Shown here one piece after another: positions 26,322 to 35,301 of a stretch of 39,288 nt of DNA (position 1 is the first letter of the stretch; each line of letters starts with the position of its first letter). The translations under genes were made by a program, and so were the position numbers. The stretch comes from an uncultured Flavobacteriales bacterium (lineage in GTDB: Bacteria; Bacteroidota; Bacteroidia; Flavobacteriales_D; Sanyastnellaceae): NCBI GenBank assembly GCA_937884175.1, contig CALGDB010000007.1:1-39288 (forward strand), read 5' to 3'. The notes under the pieces are model-generated. The model did no database searches. It was not told where the DNA came from and worked only from the letters and a program-made list of their open reading frames with translations.

Positions 26322-28952
26322 ATGGCCAAGAAAGCGACACCCCTTATGCAGCAGTACAATCGGGTCAAAGCCGATTATCCTGAAGCGCTGCTCCTTTTTC
26401 GGGTGGGCGATTTCTACGAGACCTTTGGAGACGACGCCGTTAAAGCAGCCAATGTCCTTGACATCGTATTGACAAAACGAGGCAACGGAAGTGCGAGCGA
26501 AGTAGAACTCGCTGGCTTTCCCCATCACTCGCTGGACACATACCTTCCACGGTTGGTCCGAGCGGGCCACCGCGTAGCCGTTTGTGATCAACTTGAAGAC
26601 CCGAAAAAAGCCGTTGGCATCGTCAAACGCGGTGTCACGGAGCTGGTCACCCCGGGGGTCGCTTTTCACGACCAAGTGCTCAATACTCGAACCGATAACT
26701 ACCTTGCAGCCGTGCACGGCGACAAGACCGGTTTTGGCCTCGCACTCCTCGACATTTCGACCGGCGACTTTGCTACGGCAGAAGGCGATGAAGCGCTCAT
26801 CGACAGGTTGCTTAGGGCACACCAGCCTGCGGAAGTGTTGGTTCTAAAAAACCAAGCCTCAGCATTTGCCCAACGATTCGGCAGCGACTGGCACCTCAGC
26901 CGATTGGACGATTGGGTATTCAAACCGGATTATGCCCATGAACGCATCGAAAAGCAATTCGAAAACAAATCCCTCAAGGGGTTTCAACTCGATGCACGGC
27001 CCTTGGCTTTGCTCACGGCAGGGGCTGTCCTGCACTACCTCGACCACGCCAAACACGACCGGCCAAAACACGTCCGCACGATCCGCACGCTTCGTGAAGA
27101 TGGCACGTTGTGGATGGACCGGTTCACCATCCGAAACCTCGAACTCGTCCAGCCCAACCACAACGACGGCACTTCGTTGGCCCAAACTATCGATCGAACC
27201 GGATCGCCCATGGGGGCGCGGATGCTCCGGCGGTGGCTGATCATGCCATTGACAGATGTCGATGGTATCAACCAACGCTTGGACGCGGTGGAGTGCTTCA
27301 ATGGCGACGAAGAATTGCGTACTGGATTCCAGGTACTTTTCAAATCCACAGGTGACCTCGAACGACTCGCCTCTAAAGCCAGCACCGGGCGCATCAACCC
27401 GCGTGAGTTGGGGCAACTCCGGCAGGGCTTAGAAGCCGTGCAGTCCGTTGCGGCGCTATCGGCCGGGGAAGCACCTCTCCTGCCCTACCTCGAGCGACTG
27501 ACCCCGTGCGACCAACTACTTGAGCGCTTACGTTCAGAATTGGTCGAAGAGCCACCGGTCAATCCCGCAAAGGGCCAAGTCATCGAACAAGGCGTGAGCG
27601 CTGAACTGGATGAGCTGCGAACGCTGAAAAGCAACGCACAAGCTGCGCTCGACGCCATCTGCGCGCGGGAGACGGAGCGTACGGGCATTTCCTCCCTGAA
27701 GATCGCGTACAACCAGGTGTTTGGTTACTACCTCGAAGTGCGCAACACGCACAAAGACAAGGTGCCAGCGGAGTGGATTCGCAAGCAGACCCTGACCCAG
27801 GCCGAACGGTACATCACTGAAGAGCTCAAGGAACTCGAAGCCAAAATTCTCGATGCGCAGGAGCGCACCGCTTCGTTGGAACTGGCTTGCTTCCACAATC
27901 TCGTTCAAGCAGCGGCTGAGCACATCGGGGACCTGCAACAAAATGCACACGTCATCGGCGCGTTGGACGCCCTCACTGGCCTCGCTCAAGTGGCGATTGA
28001 CAACGACTACGTGCGTCCGCGGCTGAACGATGTACAGGGCATTCAAATCAAAAACGGGCGCCACCCGGTCATTGAACGCACGCTCAAACCCGGCGAACCG
28101 TACATCGCCAACGATGTTGCACTCCACCCTGACAGCAACCAAATCCTTATGATCACCGGGCCGAACATGGCCGGTAAATCGGCGTTGCTGAGGCAGACAG
28201 CGTTGATCTGCCTGATGGCCCAAATGGGCGGATACGTGCCGGCCGCCTCTGCGGACCTTGGGATTTTGGACCGCATCTTCACCCGGGTGGGGGCATCGGA
28301 CAACATCTCTTCTGGAGAATCGACCTTCATGGTGGAAATGAACGAGACCGCCGCCATCCTGAACAACTTGACCCCTCAGAGTTTGGTGCTGCTGGATGAG
28401 ATTGGCCGGGGAACGAGCACATACGATGGTGTCAGCATTGCCTGGTCCATTGCCGAGTACCTGCATGAACACCCGCACAAGGCGCTGACCCTTTTTGCCA
28501 CTCACTACCACGAACTCAACGCCATGCAGGAGCGATTCCACCGCGTGGTGAACTTGAATGTGACCGTGCGCGAAGTGGATGGTAAAATCATCTTTCTGCG
28601 CAAGCTCGCCCAAGGCGGCAGCAACCATTCGTTCGGTATTAACGTAGCGCAGTTAGCTGGGATGCCCACCCCCATTTTGCGGCGGGCCAAGGAGGTATTG
28701 AAGCAATTGGAATCAAGCCGGAAGCAATTGGACAACGAGTCTACACCCGCGTCCCATGTCCCAAACGTGCCGATGGCTTCCGATGTGCAGCTGAGTTTTT
28801 TCCAACTCGATGACCCCGTTTTGGAGCAGGTACGGGAGCAAATCCTCGACTTGGACATCGACAACTTGACCCCGGTCGAGGCGCTCATGAAGCTCAATGA
28901 AATCAAAAAGGTGGTTTCCGGCAGCGCGGCCGCAAAATCAGAACGTCCCTAA
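26322..28952 (+). CDS. mutS: DNA mismatch repair protein MutS
   Basis: TPLMQQYNRVKADYPEALLLFRVGDFYETFGDDA, Walker A TGPNMAGKSALLRQTALI, SGESTFMVEMNETAAILNN, LVLLDEIGRGTSTYDGVSIAWSIAEYLH, FATHYHEL. Starts 5 nt after the clpX stop. Confidence 0.98.
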   Translation: MAKKATPLMQQYNRVKADYPEALLLFRVGDFYETFGDDAVKAANVLDIVLTKRGNGSASEVELAGFPHHSLDTYLPRLVRAGHRVAVCDQLEDPKKAVGIVKRGVTELVTPGVAFHDQVLNTRTDNYLAAVHGDKTGFGLALLDISTGDFATAEGDEALIDRLLRAHQPAEVLVLKNQASAFAQRFGSDWHLSRLDDWVFKPDYAHERIEKQFENKSLKGFQLDARPLALLTAGAVLHYLDHAKHDRPKHVRTIRTLREDGTLWMDRFTIRNLELVQPNHNDGTSLAQTIDRTGSPMGARMLRRWLIMPLTDVDGINQRLDAVECFNGDEELRTGFQVLFKSTGDLERLASKASTGRINPRELGQLRQGLEAVQSVAALSAGEAPLLPYLERLTPCDQLLERLRSELVEEPPVNPAKGQVIEQGVSAELDELRTLKSNAQAALDAICARETERTGISSLKIAYNQVFGYYLEVRNTHKDKVPAEWIRKQTLTQAERYITEELKELEAKILDAQERTASLELACFHNLVQAAAEHIGDLQQNAHVIGALDALTGLAQVAIDNDYVRPRLNDVQGIQIKNGRHPVIERTLKPGEPYIANDVALHPDSNQILMITGPNMAGKSALLRQTALICLMAQMGGYVPAASADLGILDRIFTRVGASDNISSGESTFMVEMNETAAILNNLTPQSLVLLDEIGRGTSTYDGVSIAWSIAEYLHEHPHKALTLFATHYHELNAMQERFHRVVNLNVTVREVDGKIIFLRKLAQGGSNHSFGINVAQLAGMPTPILRRAKEVLKQLESSRKQLDNESTPASHVPNVPMASDVQLSFFQLDDPVLEQVREQILDLDIDNLTPVEALMKLNEIKKVVSGSAAAKSERP

Positions 28953-30155
28953 CAACAGGTCAAGGTCCTTGTGGGCCAATCCCGACTCTTCTGCCAGGCC
29001 TGCATGGGTCACTTTGCCGTGGAACATGTAGATGCCCGAACGCGCGAAGGGATTCTTGCGAATGGCATCATCCACACCGCCATCGGCCGCAAATTCCAGC
29101 AGCGACGAGGCCATAATGTTGCTCAGTGCTTTCGAAGCGGTTCGGCTCACCCGGGAAGGGATGTTGGGTACGCAGTAGTGAATCACGTCCAGTTCTGTGA
29201 AGGTGGGGCGTTCGTGCGAGGTCACCCGGCTGGTTTCGAAGCAGCCACCGCGATCAATGGTGACGTCGACAATCACGGTTCCGCGGCGCATCCCCGCAAC
29301 CATCGGTTCGGACACGATCAACGGCGCCCGTTGACCGGTGCCGCGAATGGCGCCAATCGCCACATCGGCTGTTTTGAGGGCCTCCTGCAACACGCTAGGC
29401 TGGACTGTGCTCGTCCACAACCGCTGTCCCAACGCATTCTGCAACCGAATGAGACGGTGGGGGCTGTTGTCAAACACCTTGACCGTCGCACCGAGGCCAA
29501 TGGCTGCACGCGCCGCGAACTCTCCCACGGTGCCAGCACCGATGATGACCACTTCGGTCGGTCGCACGCCGGAAACTCCACCGAACAACGTTCCCCTGCC
29601 TTCGGGTCCCGCGAGCAGCTCGCCGGCAATGAGCACGGAGGTGTTGCCGGCAATCTCGCCCATGGCTCGCACCAACGGGAAAATCCCATTTGCGTTTTGG
29701 AGGAAATCCCAGGCAATCGCCGTGGTTTTCTTTTTGGCCAGCGCTTCCAGCACGCCTTCAGACTGGACCGTCCATTGCAACGCGCTGATGAGGGTTTGGC
29801 GCATGCCCATCAAGCCCACCTCTTCCAAGGTTGGAGGCTCCACTTTGATAACCATTGCGGTTTGAAACACCTGTCGGCGATCGTAGACGATGCGGGCGCC
29901 CGACTCGCTGTAATCTGAATCTTGGTAATGGGCTTGTTCTCCGGCACCCGATTCGACGAGCACCTGGTGGCCACGCGCCACGAGCAGGGCAACGGCTTCG
30001 GGAACCAAGGCCACGCGCTTTTCCTGAAAGCTCTCCTCCTTAGGTATGCCGATGACCAGTTCACTCGTGCGCTCGGAGATTTGAAGAACATCCTCCTGGG
30101 GTAGCAATGCCGCCTCGCGTGCCAGTGACTGAATCCGTTTCTTGTTATCGCTCAT
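28938..30155 (-). CDS. ald: Alanine dehydrogenase
   Basis: VIGIPKEESFQEKRVALVPEAVALLVARGHQVLVESGAGEQAHYQDSDYSESGARIV; VVIIGAGTVGEFAARAAIGLGATVKVFDNS; DVTIDRGGCFETSRVTSHERPTF. N-terminal extension of about 30 aa relative to the canonical start. Confidence 0.88.
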   Translation of the reverse strand: MSDNKKRIQSLAREAALLPQEDVLQISERTSELVIGIPKEESFQEKRVALVPEAVALLVARGHQVLVESGAGEQAHYQDSDYSESGARIVYDRRQVFQTAMVIKVEPPTLEEVGLMGMRQTLISALQWTVQSEGVLEALAKKKTTAIAWDFLQNANGIFPLVRAMGEIAGNTSVLIAGELLAGPEGRGTLFGGVSGVRPTEVVIIGAGTVGEFAARAAIGLGATVKVFDNSPHRLIRLQNALGQRLWTSTVQPSVLQEALKTADVAIGAIRGTGQRAPLIVSEPMVAGMRRGTVIVDVTIDRGGCFETSRVTSHERPTFTELDVIHYCVPNIPSRVSRTASKALSNIMASSLLEFAADGGVDDAIRKNPFARSGIYMFHGKVTHAGLAEESGLAHKDLDLLLGTF

Positions 30156-30169
30156 CGCTGCACAAATTA

Positions 30170-30673
30170 CTACATCCCAAGTTGATGCGGGACAGACAGG
30201 AAAATCTCACGCGATCCATCGTGTTGCAGGCCGTTCACCCGCACTTCGAGCAGCACGGCATCCGCGGGCAAAACACCCGGCGCTTGCTCTGGCCACTCGA
30301 CAAAATTCAGCCCATCTCCGTCAAAGTACTCGGTGAGGCCCAAGTCCCAGGCCTCTTCTTCGTCCTTAAGCCGATACAAGTCGAGGTGATAAATCGCACG
30401 GCCTTGGCCTTTGTAGCATTGAACGAGTCCGAACGTCGGACTGACGGCGTCTTCATCGACATTCCAGGCTGCACACAAGGCCTTCACCAAGGTGGTTTTC
30501 CCCGCGCCCATCTTGCCTTGAAGTGCTACCACGCCAGCGGGAATCGCCCCGACCTCCGCCGGCCGAAGCACCTTCGTCAAAACCGGTATCAACCGCTCCG
30601 CAACTTGGGATAAGCCATACAAATCAAACGGCCCAGAGGTCCAAATGCGGTGCAGCGAATGCTTCTCTGCCAT
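30170..30673 (-). CDS. tsaE: tRNA threonylcarbamoyladenosine biosynthesis ATPase TsaE
   Basis: VVALQGKMGAGKTTLVKALCAAWNVDEDAVSPTFGLVQCYKGQGRAIYHLDLYRLKDEEEAWDLGLTEYFDGDGLNFVEWPE. Confidence 0.95.
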   Translation of the reverse strand: MAEKHSLHRIWTSGPFDLYGLSQVAERLIPVLTKVLRPAEVGAIPAGVVALQGKMGAGKTTLVKALCAAWNVDEDAVSPTFGLVQCYKGQGRAIYHLDLYRLKDEEEAWDLGLTEYFDGDGLNFVEWPEQAPGVLPADAVLLEVRVNGLQHDGSREIFLSVPHQLGM

Positions 30674-30682
30674 GGAAAATCG

Positions 30683-32251
30683 TTATGAAATGGGGTCCAA
30701 TTCCACCCAAGGTATGATCACCTCTTCTAAGGAGATGCCGCCGTGCTGGAACGTATCCCGGAAGTACTGGGCAAAGTGGTTGTAGTTGTTGGGGTAAACA
30801 AGGAAGTCGTCCTCCCGAGCAAAGATGTAGGCACTGCTCACATTGGGGCGCGGCAACCCCGCCTCTTCCGGTTGGCGAATGGCAAACACATCGCCGCCAC
30901 CATAGCCCAGATTTCGTCCCACCTTGTATCGTAAGTTGGTATTGGTGCTGCGTTCCCCCTTCACTTGCAACGGATTGGCGACACGCACCGTGCCATGATC
31001 GGTGGTGATGATTACGCGCGCGCCGCGTTCGGCCATCAGGTTCAATAGGTCCTTCAACGCGCTGTGCTCAAACCACGATAAGGTCAGTGAACGGTAGGCA
31101 GCCTCATCCTCGGCCAACTCCTTCAGTACCTCCATCTCCGTGCGGGCATGAGACAGCATGTCGACGAAGTTGTAGACGACGGCTGTCAATTGGTTGCCGT
31201 ACGTTTGGTGAAACTGGTCCACCATCTTCTTGCCTGCCGCCAAGTTCGTGATCTTGTGGTACGAGGATTTGCCATTGAAATTCATGCGCTTCAGCAGCGC
31301 TTGGAACAACTCGCCTTCGAATTTATTCTTGCTCCCCTCCTCGTCTTCTCCAATCCAGTATTGCGGGTACACCCGCGCGATTTCTGCTGGGGAAAGCCCC
31401 GCAAAAAGCGCATTGCGCGCGTACTGCGTGGCGGTTGGAAGCATCGAGAAATACGTCTCATTTTGGGCCACGCGGAACCGGTTCAGAAGCAGTGGCTCAA
31501 TCATTTTCCACTGGTCGAGGCGCAAGTTGTCGATCACGACGAGGTAGACGGGTCGGTCGTCGCCCGCCTCGGACCACACCCGTGGCAACTTGGTGGGCAG
31601 CAACCGGTGCGAAAGAACGGGCGTCTCTTCCCCGGGGCCAGCCATCCACTCCGCGTAGTTGGACTCGTAGAACTTGGCAAACTGGCGGTTGGCGTCCTTG
31701 AACTGCATCTCCAAGATGTCCGACATGCCCGCATCTTCCGACTGCTCCAACTCGAGCTTCCAATGCACCAAGCGCTGAAAAATGGACGTCCAATCCGATG
31801 CATCCAGTCGGTCCATGAGCTGCATGGAAATCTCGCGGAATTCGCGCTGGTAGTCCGACATGGCTTTTTCGCTGACCAGTCGACGCTCGTCGAGGTTCTT
31901 CTTGATCGCGAGTAAGATCTGATTGGGGTTGACCGGCTTGATCAAGTAATCGCTGATTTTGGAGCCGATGGCTTCCTCCATAATGTGTTCCTCCTCACTC
32001 TTGGTTATCATGATGACCGGCAAATGAGGCCGCTGGTCCTTGATACGAGCGAGCGTCTCCAGCCCGTTCAAGCCGGGCATTTGCTCGTCCAAAAAAACCA
32101 AGTCAAATACCTCAGCCCCGAGCTTTTCGAGCGCTTCAACACCGCTGTTTACAGCCGTCACGTGAAACCCTTTGCCCTCCAAGAACAAGAGGTGCGGCTT
32201 AAGCAAATCAATTTCGTCGTCGGCCCAAAGGATGCGTGGAGTTCTCTGCAT
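30683..32251 (-). CDS. porX: PorX: T9SS-regulating response regulator with PglZ domain
   Basis: MQRTPRILWADDEIDLLKPHLLFLEGKGFHV...DLVFLDEQMPGLNGLETLARIK...VIMITKSEEE...ISDYLIKPVNPNQIL (receiver); PglZ-like VYLVVIDNLRLDQWKMIEPLL...TYFSMLPTATQYARNALFAGLSP...VIITTDHGTVRV. ATG 32251 preferred. Confidence 0.93.
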   Translation of the reverse strand: MQRTPRILWADDEIDLLKPHLLFLEGKGFHVTAVNSGVEALEKLGAEVFDLVFLDEQMPGLNGLETLARIKDQRPHLPVIMITKSEEEHIMEEAIGSKISDYLIKPVNPNQILLAIKKNLDERRLVSEKAMSDYQREFREISMQLMDRLDASDWTSIFQRLVHWKLELEQSEDAGMSDILEMQFKDANRQFAKFYESNYAEWMAGPGEETPVLSHRLLPTKLPRVWSEAGDDRPVYLVVIDNLRLDQWKMIEPLLLNRFRVAQNETYFSMLPTATQYARNALFAGLSPAEIARVYPQYWIGEDEEGSKNKFEGELFQALLKRMNFNGKSSYHKITNLAAGKKMVDQFHQTYGNQLTAVVYNFVDMLSHARTEMEVLKELAEDEAAYRSLTLSWFEHSALKDLLNLMAERGARVIITTDHGTVRVANPLQVKGERSTNTNLRYKVGRNLGYGGGDVFAIRQPEEAGLPRPNVSSAYIFAREDDFLVYPNNYNHFAQYFRDTFQHGGISLEEVIIPWVELDPIS

Positions 32252-32268
32252 AAATGAAATCGTCTCTT

Positions 32269-32276
32269 CAAAAATA
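32269..32276 (-). promoter_or_regulatory. Candidate -7 element (TAnnTTTG) upstream of porX
   Basis: Minus-strand TATTTTTG exact match, 17 nt upstream of the porX ATG. Confidence 0.45.
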
Positions 32277-32352
32277 CGCGCTACCGCTTTCGACAGGTTA
32301 ACTTGCGCGGGGAATAAATGCACCAACACGGCAATTCATATGCCCGGAGTTC

Positions 32353-33588
32353 ATGGCGAATCACAACAAACATAAAATCCTGAACGATCCGGTTTACGGG
32401 TTCATCACCATTCAGCACACGCTAAGTTTTGATCTCATGGACCACCCCTACGTTCAGCGTTTGCGGCGGATCAGCCAACTCGGGCTTTCCCACTTGGTCT
32501 ACCCCGGTGCCGTGCACAACCGCTTTCACCACGCCATCGGAGCCCTCCACCTCATGCAAGAGGCCATAGCGGTGCTGCGGGCCAAAGGAACCGAGATCAG
32601 CAATTCTGAAGCGGAAGGAGCGTGTGCCGCCATCCTGCTCCATGACATTGGGCACGGACCGTTCAGCCACGCCCTCGAACACAGCATCGTCAAAGGCGTC
32701 CATCACGAAGACATCAGCACCCTCATCATGTCCCGCCTGAATGAAGAATTCAATGGGGCGCTGGACACGGCCATTGCGATTTTCAACGACCACCACTCCA
32801 AGAAATTTCTGCACCAACTGGTCTCGTCGCAACTCGACATGGACCGCATGGACTACCTCGCTCGAGACAGTTTTTACAGCGGCGTTGCGGAAGGCAAAAT
32901 CGGCAGCGAACGCATCATCAAAATGCTCGCAGTCGAAGATAACGAATTGGTGGTGGAGGAGAAGGGCATCTACTCGATTGAAAAATTCCTGATGGCCCGG
33001 CGACTGATGTACTGGCAGGTCTATCTGCACCGCACGGTGCTCTGCGCAGAGTTCATGCTCATGACCGCCCTAAAACGGGCCAAGGACCTCGCCCAACAAG
33101 GGGTGGAAATCCACGCCTCCCCCGCCTTGCGAACCTTCATTTACGAATCGTTGGACCGCACCCGATTTTTCGCCGACGAGGCCATCCTCGATCAATTCTG
33201 CCTCCTCGATGACAGCGATATCCTCGCCGCTCTGAAGGTCTGGCAGTTCCACGACGACTTTGTGCTCCGCCAGATGAGCCGCCGCATCGTCCACCGCGAC
33301 CTCTTGCGCATTGACCTTCGGCCTGAGGCCTTTGCTGCAGAGGAGTTGCAATCCCTTGTTGCACGCACCGCATCGCACTATGGCGTCTCCGAAGCAGAGG
33401 CAGCATACCTAGTCATCAACGACCGCATCGATAACAAGCTATACGAAGCTGGGGGTATCACCATCCGGTTTAAAAATGGGGCCAAAGCCGACGTTGCGGA
33501 CGCCTCCGACCAGCTGAGCCGAGAAATCCTGATGCGCACGGTGGCGAAGTCGTTCGTCTGTTACCCGAAAGAATTAGGCAGCGCCTGA
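32353..33588 (+). CDS. HD-domain phosphohydrolase (dGTPase-like)
   Basis: KILNDPVYGFITI...HPYVQRLRRISQLGLSHLVYPGAVHNRFHHAIGALHLM...ACAAILLHDIGHGPFSHALEHSI...SSQLDMDRMDYLARDSFYSGVAEG. Confidence 0.92.
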   Translation: MANHNKHKILNDPVYGFITIQHTLSFDLMDHPYVQRLRRISQLGLSHLVYPGAVHNRFHHAIGALHLMQEAIAVLRAKGTEISNSEAEGACAAILLHDIGHGPFSHALEHSIVKGVHHEDISTLIMSRLNEEFNGALDTAIAIFNDHHSKKFLHQLVSSQLDMDRMDYLARDSFYSGVAEGKIGSERIIKMLAVEDNELVVEEKGIYSIEKFLMARRLMYWQVYLHRTVLCAEFMLMTALKRAKDLAQQGVEIHASPALRTFIYESLDRTRFFADEAILDQFCLLDDSDILAALKVWQFHDDFVLRQMSRRIVHRDLLRIDLRPEAFAAEELQSLVARTASHYGVSEAEAAYLVINDRIDNKLYEAGGITIRFKNGAKADVADASDQLSREILMRTVAKSFVCYPKELGSA

Positions 33589-33591
33589 GGC

Positions 33592-35139
33592 TCACTCCAA
33601 CTCAACGCCCTCGGCGTTGTAGAGGTGGAATTCCAAAATCTCCATGGATGAGTTTGACTCGACGTGGATTTTAATGCCGTGAGTGCGTTGCCACTGGCGC
33701 AGGATGCTATTGAACCAACCCTGCTTGATGTACGCTTCGATGATGGGGTGCATCATCACGGTCAAACCCTTGTGCGCCTCCTTTTCGATGGCCTGGTGAA
33801 TGGCAGATTCGATGGTGTCGGTGATGAGAATCGAGGCTTGAACAGCACCCGTTCCCTGACATGTTGGGCAAGCCTCAGAGGTCTTCATGTCGGCCACAGG
33901 GCGCACGCGCTGCCGCGTCATTTCCACAACTCCAAAGCGGCTGGGCGCAAGGATGTTGTGCTTCGCTTTGTCGCCCTTCATCGCCTCTTTCATCGCCGTC
34001 GTGAGTTCCTTGTTGTGCTCACGCTTGGCCATATCGATGAAGTCAATACAAATGATGCCGCCCATGTCCCGCAATCGTAAGATGCGAGCAATTTCTTTGC
34101 AGCATTCGAGGTTGGTTTGGAGGGCATTCTCCTCTTGGTCCTTAGCCCCGGCCTTCCTTCCACCACTGTTGACGTCGATGACGTGCATGGCTTCGGTTTG
34201 TTCAACAATCAAGTACGCACCGCTGCGCAGGTTGACTTGCTTGCCAAACGTAGCTTTGATCTGGCGATGAATGGACAGGGTGTTGAACAGGTCTTTGTCC
34301 CGGGTGACTTTGACCATGTCGATTTTCTTGGAGCCGATGCTCTGCAAATAGGTTTTGACCTCATCGCCCAAGCGGTCGTCGTTGACCCGGATGCCCGTAA
34401 AATCCGGCGTCAGGACATCTCGCAAGACCGCATTGGTTTTATTCAACTCACCCAAGACGCGCTTGCCCGGCTTCGCGTTGCGGAGCTTCTTGTGCATGAT
34501 ACCCCACCGCGTCACCAAATCCTCCAGGTCAGCGTGCAAATCCGCCGCGCCTTTGTTCTCGGCCACGGTTCGGATGATTATACCAAAACCCGGAGGGCGA
34601 ATGCTCTGCATCAGGCGCTTCAAACGTATCCGCTCTTCCTCGCTCTTGATGCGTCCCGATAGCGAGACCTTATCGCTGAAGGGTACCAGAACGATGTACC
34701 GTCCCGGCAGCGTTACTTCGGCCGTCAATCGAGGTCCCTTCGAACTGATAGGCTCTTTAGCCACTTGAACCAACACCAATTGAGAAGCCGAAACTTCGTC
34801 CTTGATCTTGCCCTTCTTGTCGATTTCGGCCTCTTTCTTGAAGTTTCCCAAGTCCGGCAAAGGCTGCTTGCCTTGCATGGCCCGCTTGAGGTACTTCTGC
34901 TGGGTTCGGTAATGCGGACCCAAATCCAAATAATGCAAAAAGGCATCGCGCTCGTGCCCCACATCGACAAACGCCGCATTGAGGCTGGGCAATACCTTTC
35001 TGACTCGGCCCAAGAATATATCTCCAACCAAGTACGCTTTGTCTCCGGAATCACGGTGCAACTCAACGAGCTGCCCGTCCTCTAACAAAGCTATCTCCAC
35101 CTTTCCTGAGGTGGAGTTAATGACCAATTCTTTGCTCAC
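33592..35139 (-). CDS. rng: Ribonuclease E/G family protein
   Basis: GTG start; DIFLGRVRKVLPSLNAAFVDVGHERDAFLHYLDLG (S1 domain); RLKRLMQSIRPPGFGIIIRTVAENKG; GAYLIVEQTEAMHVIDVNSGGR; GGIICIDFIDMAKREHNKEL; CPTCQGTGAV. Confidence 0.95.
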   Translation of the reverse strand: MSKELVINSTSGKVEIALLEDGQLVELHRDSGDKAYLVGDIFLGRVRKVLPSLNAAFVDVGHERDAFLHYLDLGPHYRTQQKYLKRAMQGKQPLPDLGNFKKEAEIDKKGKIKDEVSASQLVLVQVAKEPISSKGPRLTAEVTLPGRYIVLVPFSDKVSLSGRIKSEEERIRLKRLMQSIRPPGFGIIIRTVAENKGAADLHADLEDLVTRWGIMHKKLRNAKPGKRVLGELNKTNAVLRDVLTPDFTGIRVNDDRLGDEVKTYLQSIGSKKIDMVKVTRDKDLFNTLSIHRQIKATFGKQVNLRSGAYLIVEQTEAMHVIDVNSGGRKAGAKDQEENALQTNLECCKEIARILRLRDMGGIICIDFIDMAKREHNKELTTAMKEAMKGDKAKHNILAPSRFGVVEMTRQRVRPVADMKTSEACPTCQGTGAVQASILITDTIESAIHQAIEKEAHKGLTVMMHPIIEAYIKQGWFNSILRQWQRTHGIKIHVESNSSMEILEFHLYNAEGVELE

Positions 35140-35176
35140 GCAGGAATCGGATTAGCGCAAAGAAGCAGTGCATTCA

Positions 35177-35193
35177 CCGGGGAAAATCCCCGG
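35177..35193. repeat. Small hairpin in the intergenic region upstream of rng
   Basis: CCGGGGA (35177-35183) - AAA - TCCCCGG (35187-35193), perfect 7-bp stem, no T-tract on the minus strand. Confidence 0.55.
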
Positions 35194-35200
35194 CGAACCC

Positions 35201-35290
35201 TTACTTCTTCTTGTGACGATTTTTGCGCAATCGCTTCTTCCGCTTGTGGGTCGCCATCTTATGTCGCTTGCGTTTTTTACCGCTTGGCAT
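35201..35290 (-). CDS. 29-aa highly basic AURKAIP1/COX24 (mS38/bS22-like) small protein, missing from the ORF track
   Basis: Minus-strand ATG at 35290: MPSGKKRKRHKMATHKRKKRLRKNRHKKK*, stop at 35201-35203. Matches remembered small Bacteroidota proteins of the COX24/DUF1713 family. Confidence 0.85.
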   Translation of the reverse strand: MPSGKKRKRHKMATHKRKKRLRKNRHKKK

Positions 35291-35301
35291 GATAAAGGGG
35301 T

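Noticed and set aside
27534-28628. 364-aa minus-strand ORF
   Set aside because: Antisense to mutS, no family motifs; arises from codon bias in a GC-rich gene.
28971-29918. 315-aa plus-strand ORF
   Set aside because: Antisense to ald with no recognisable domain.
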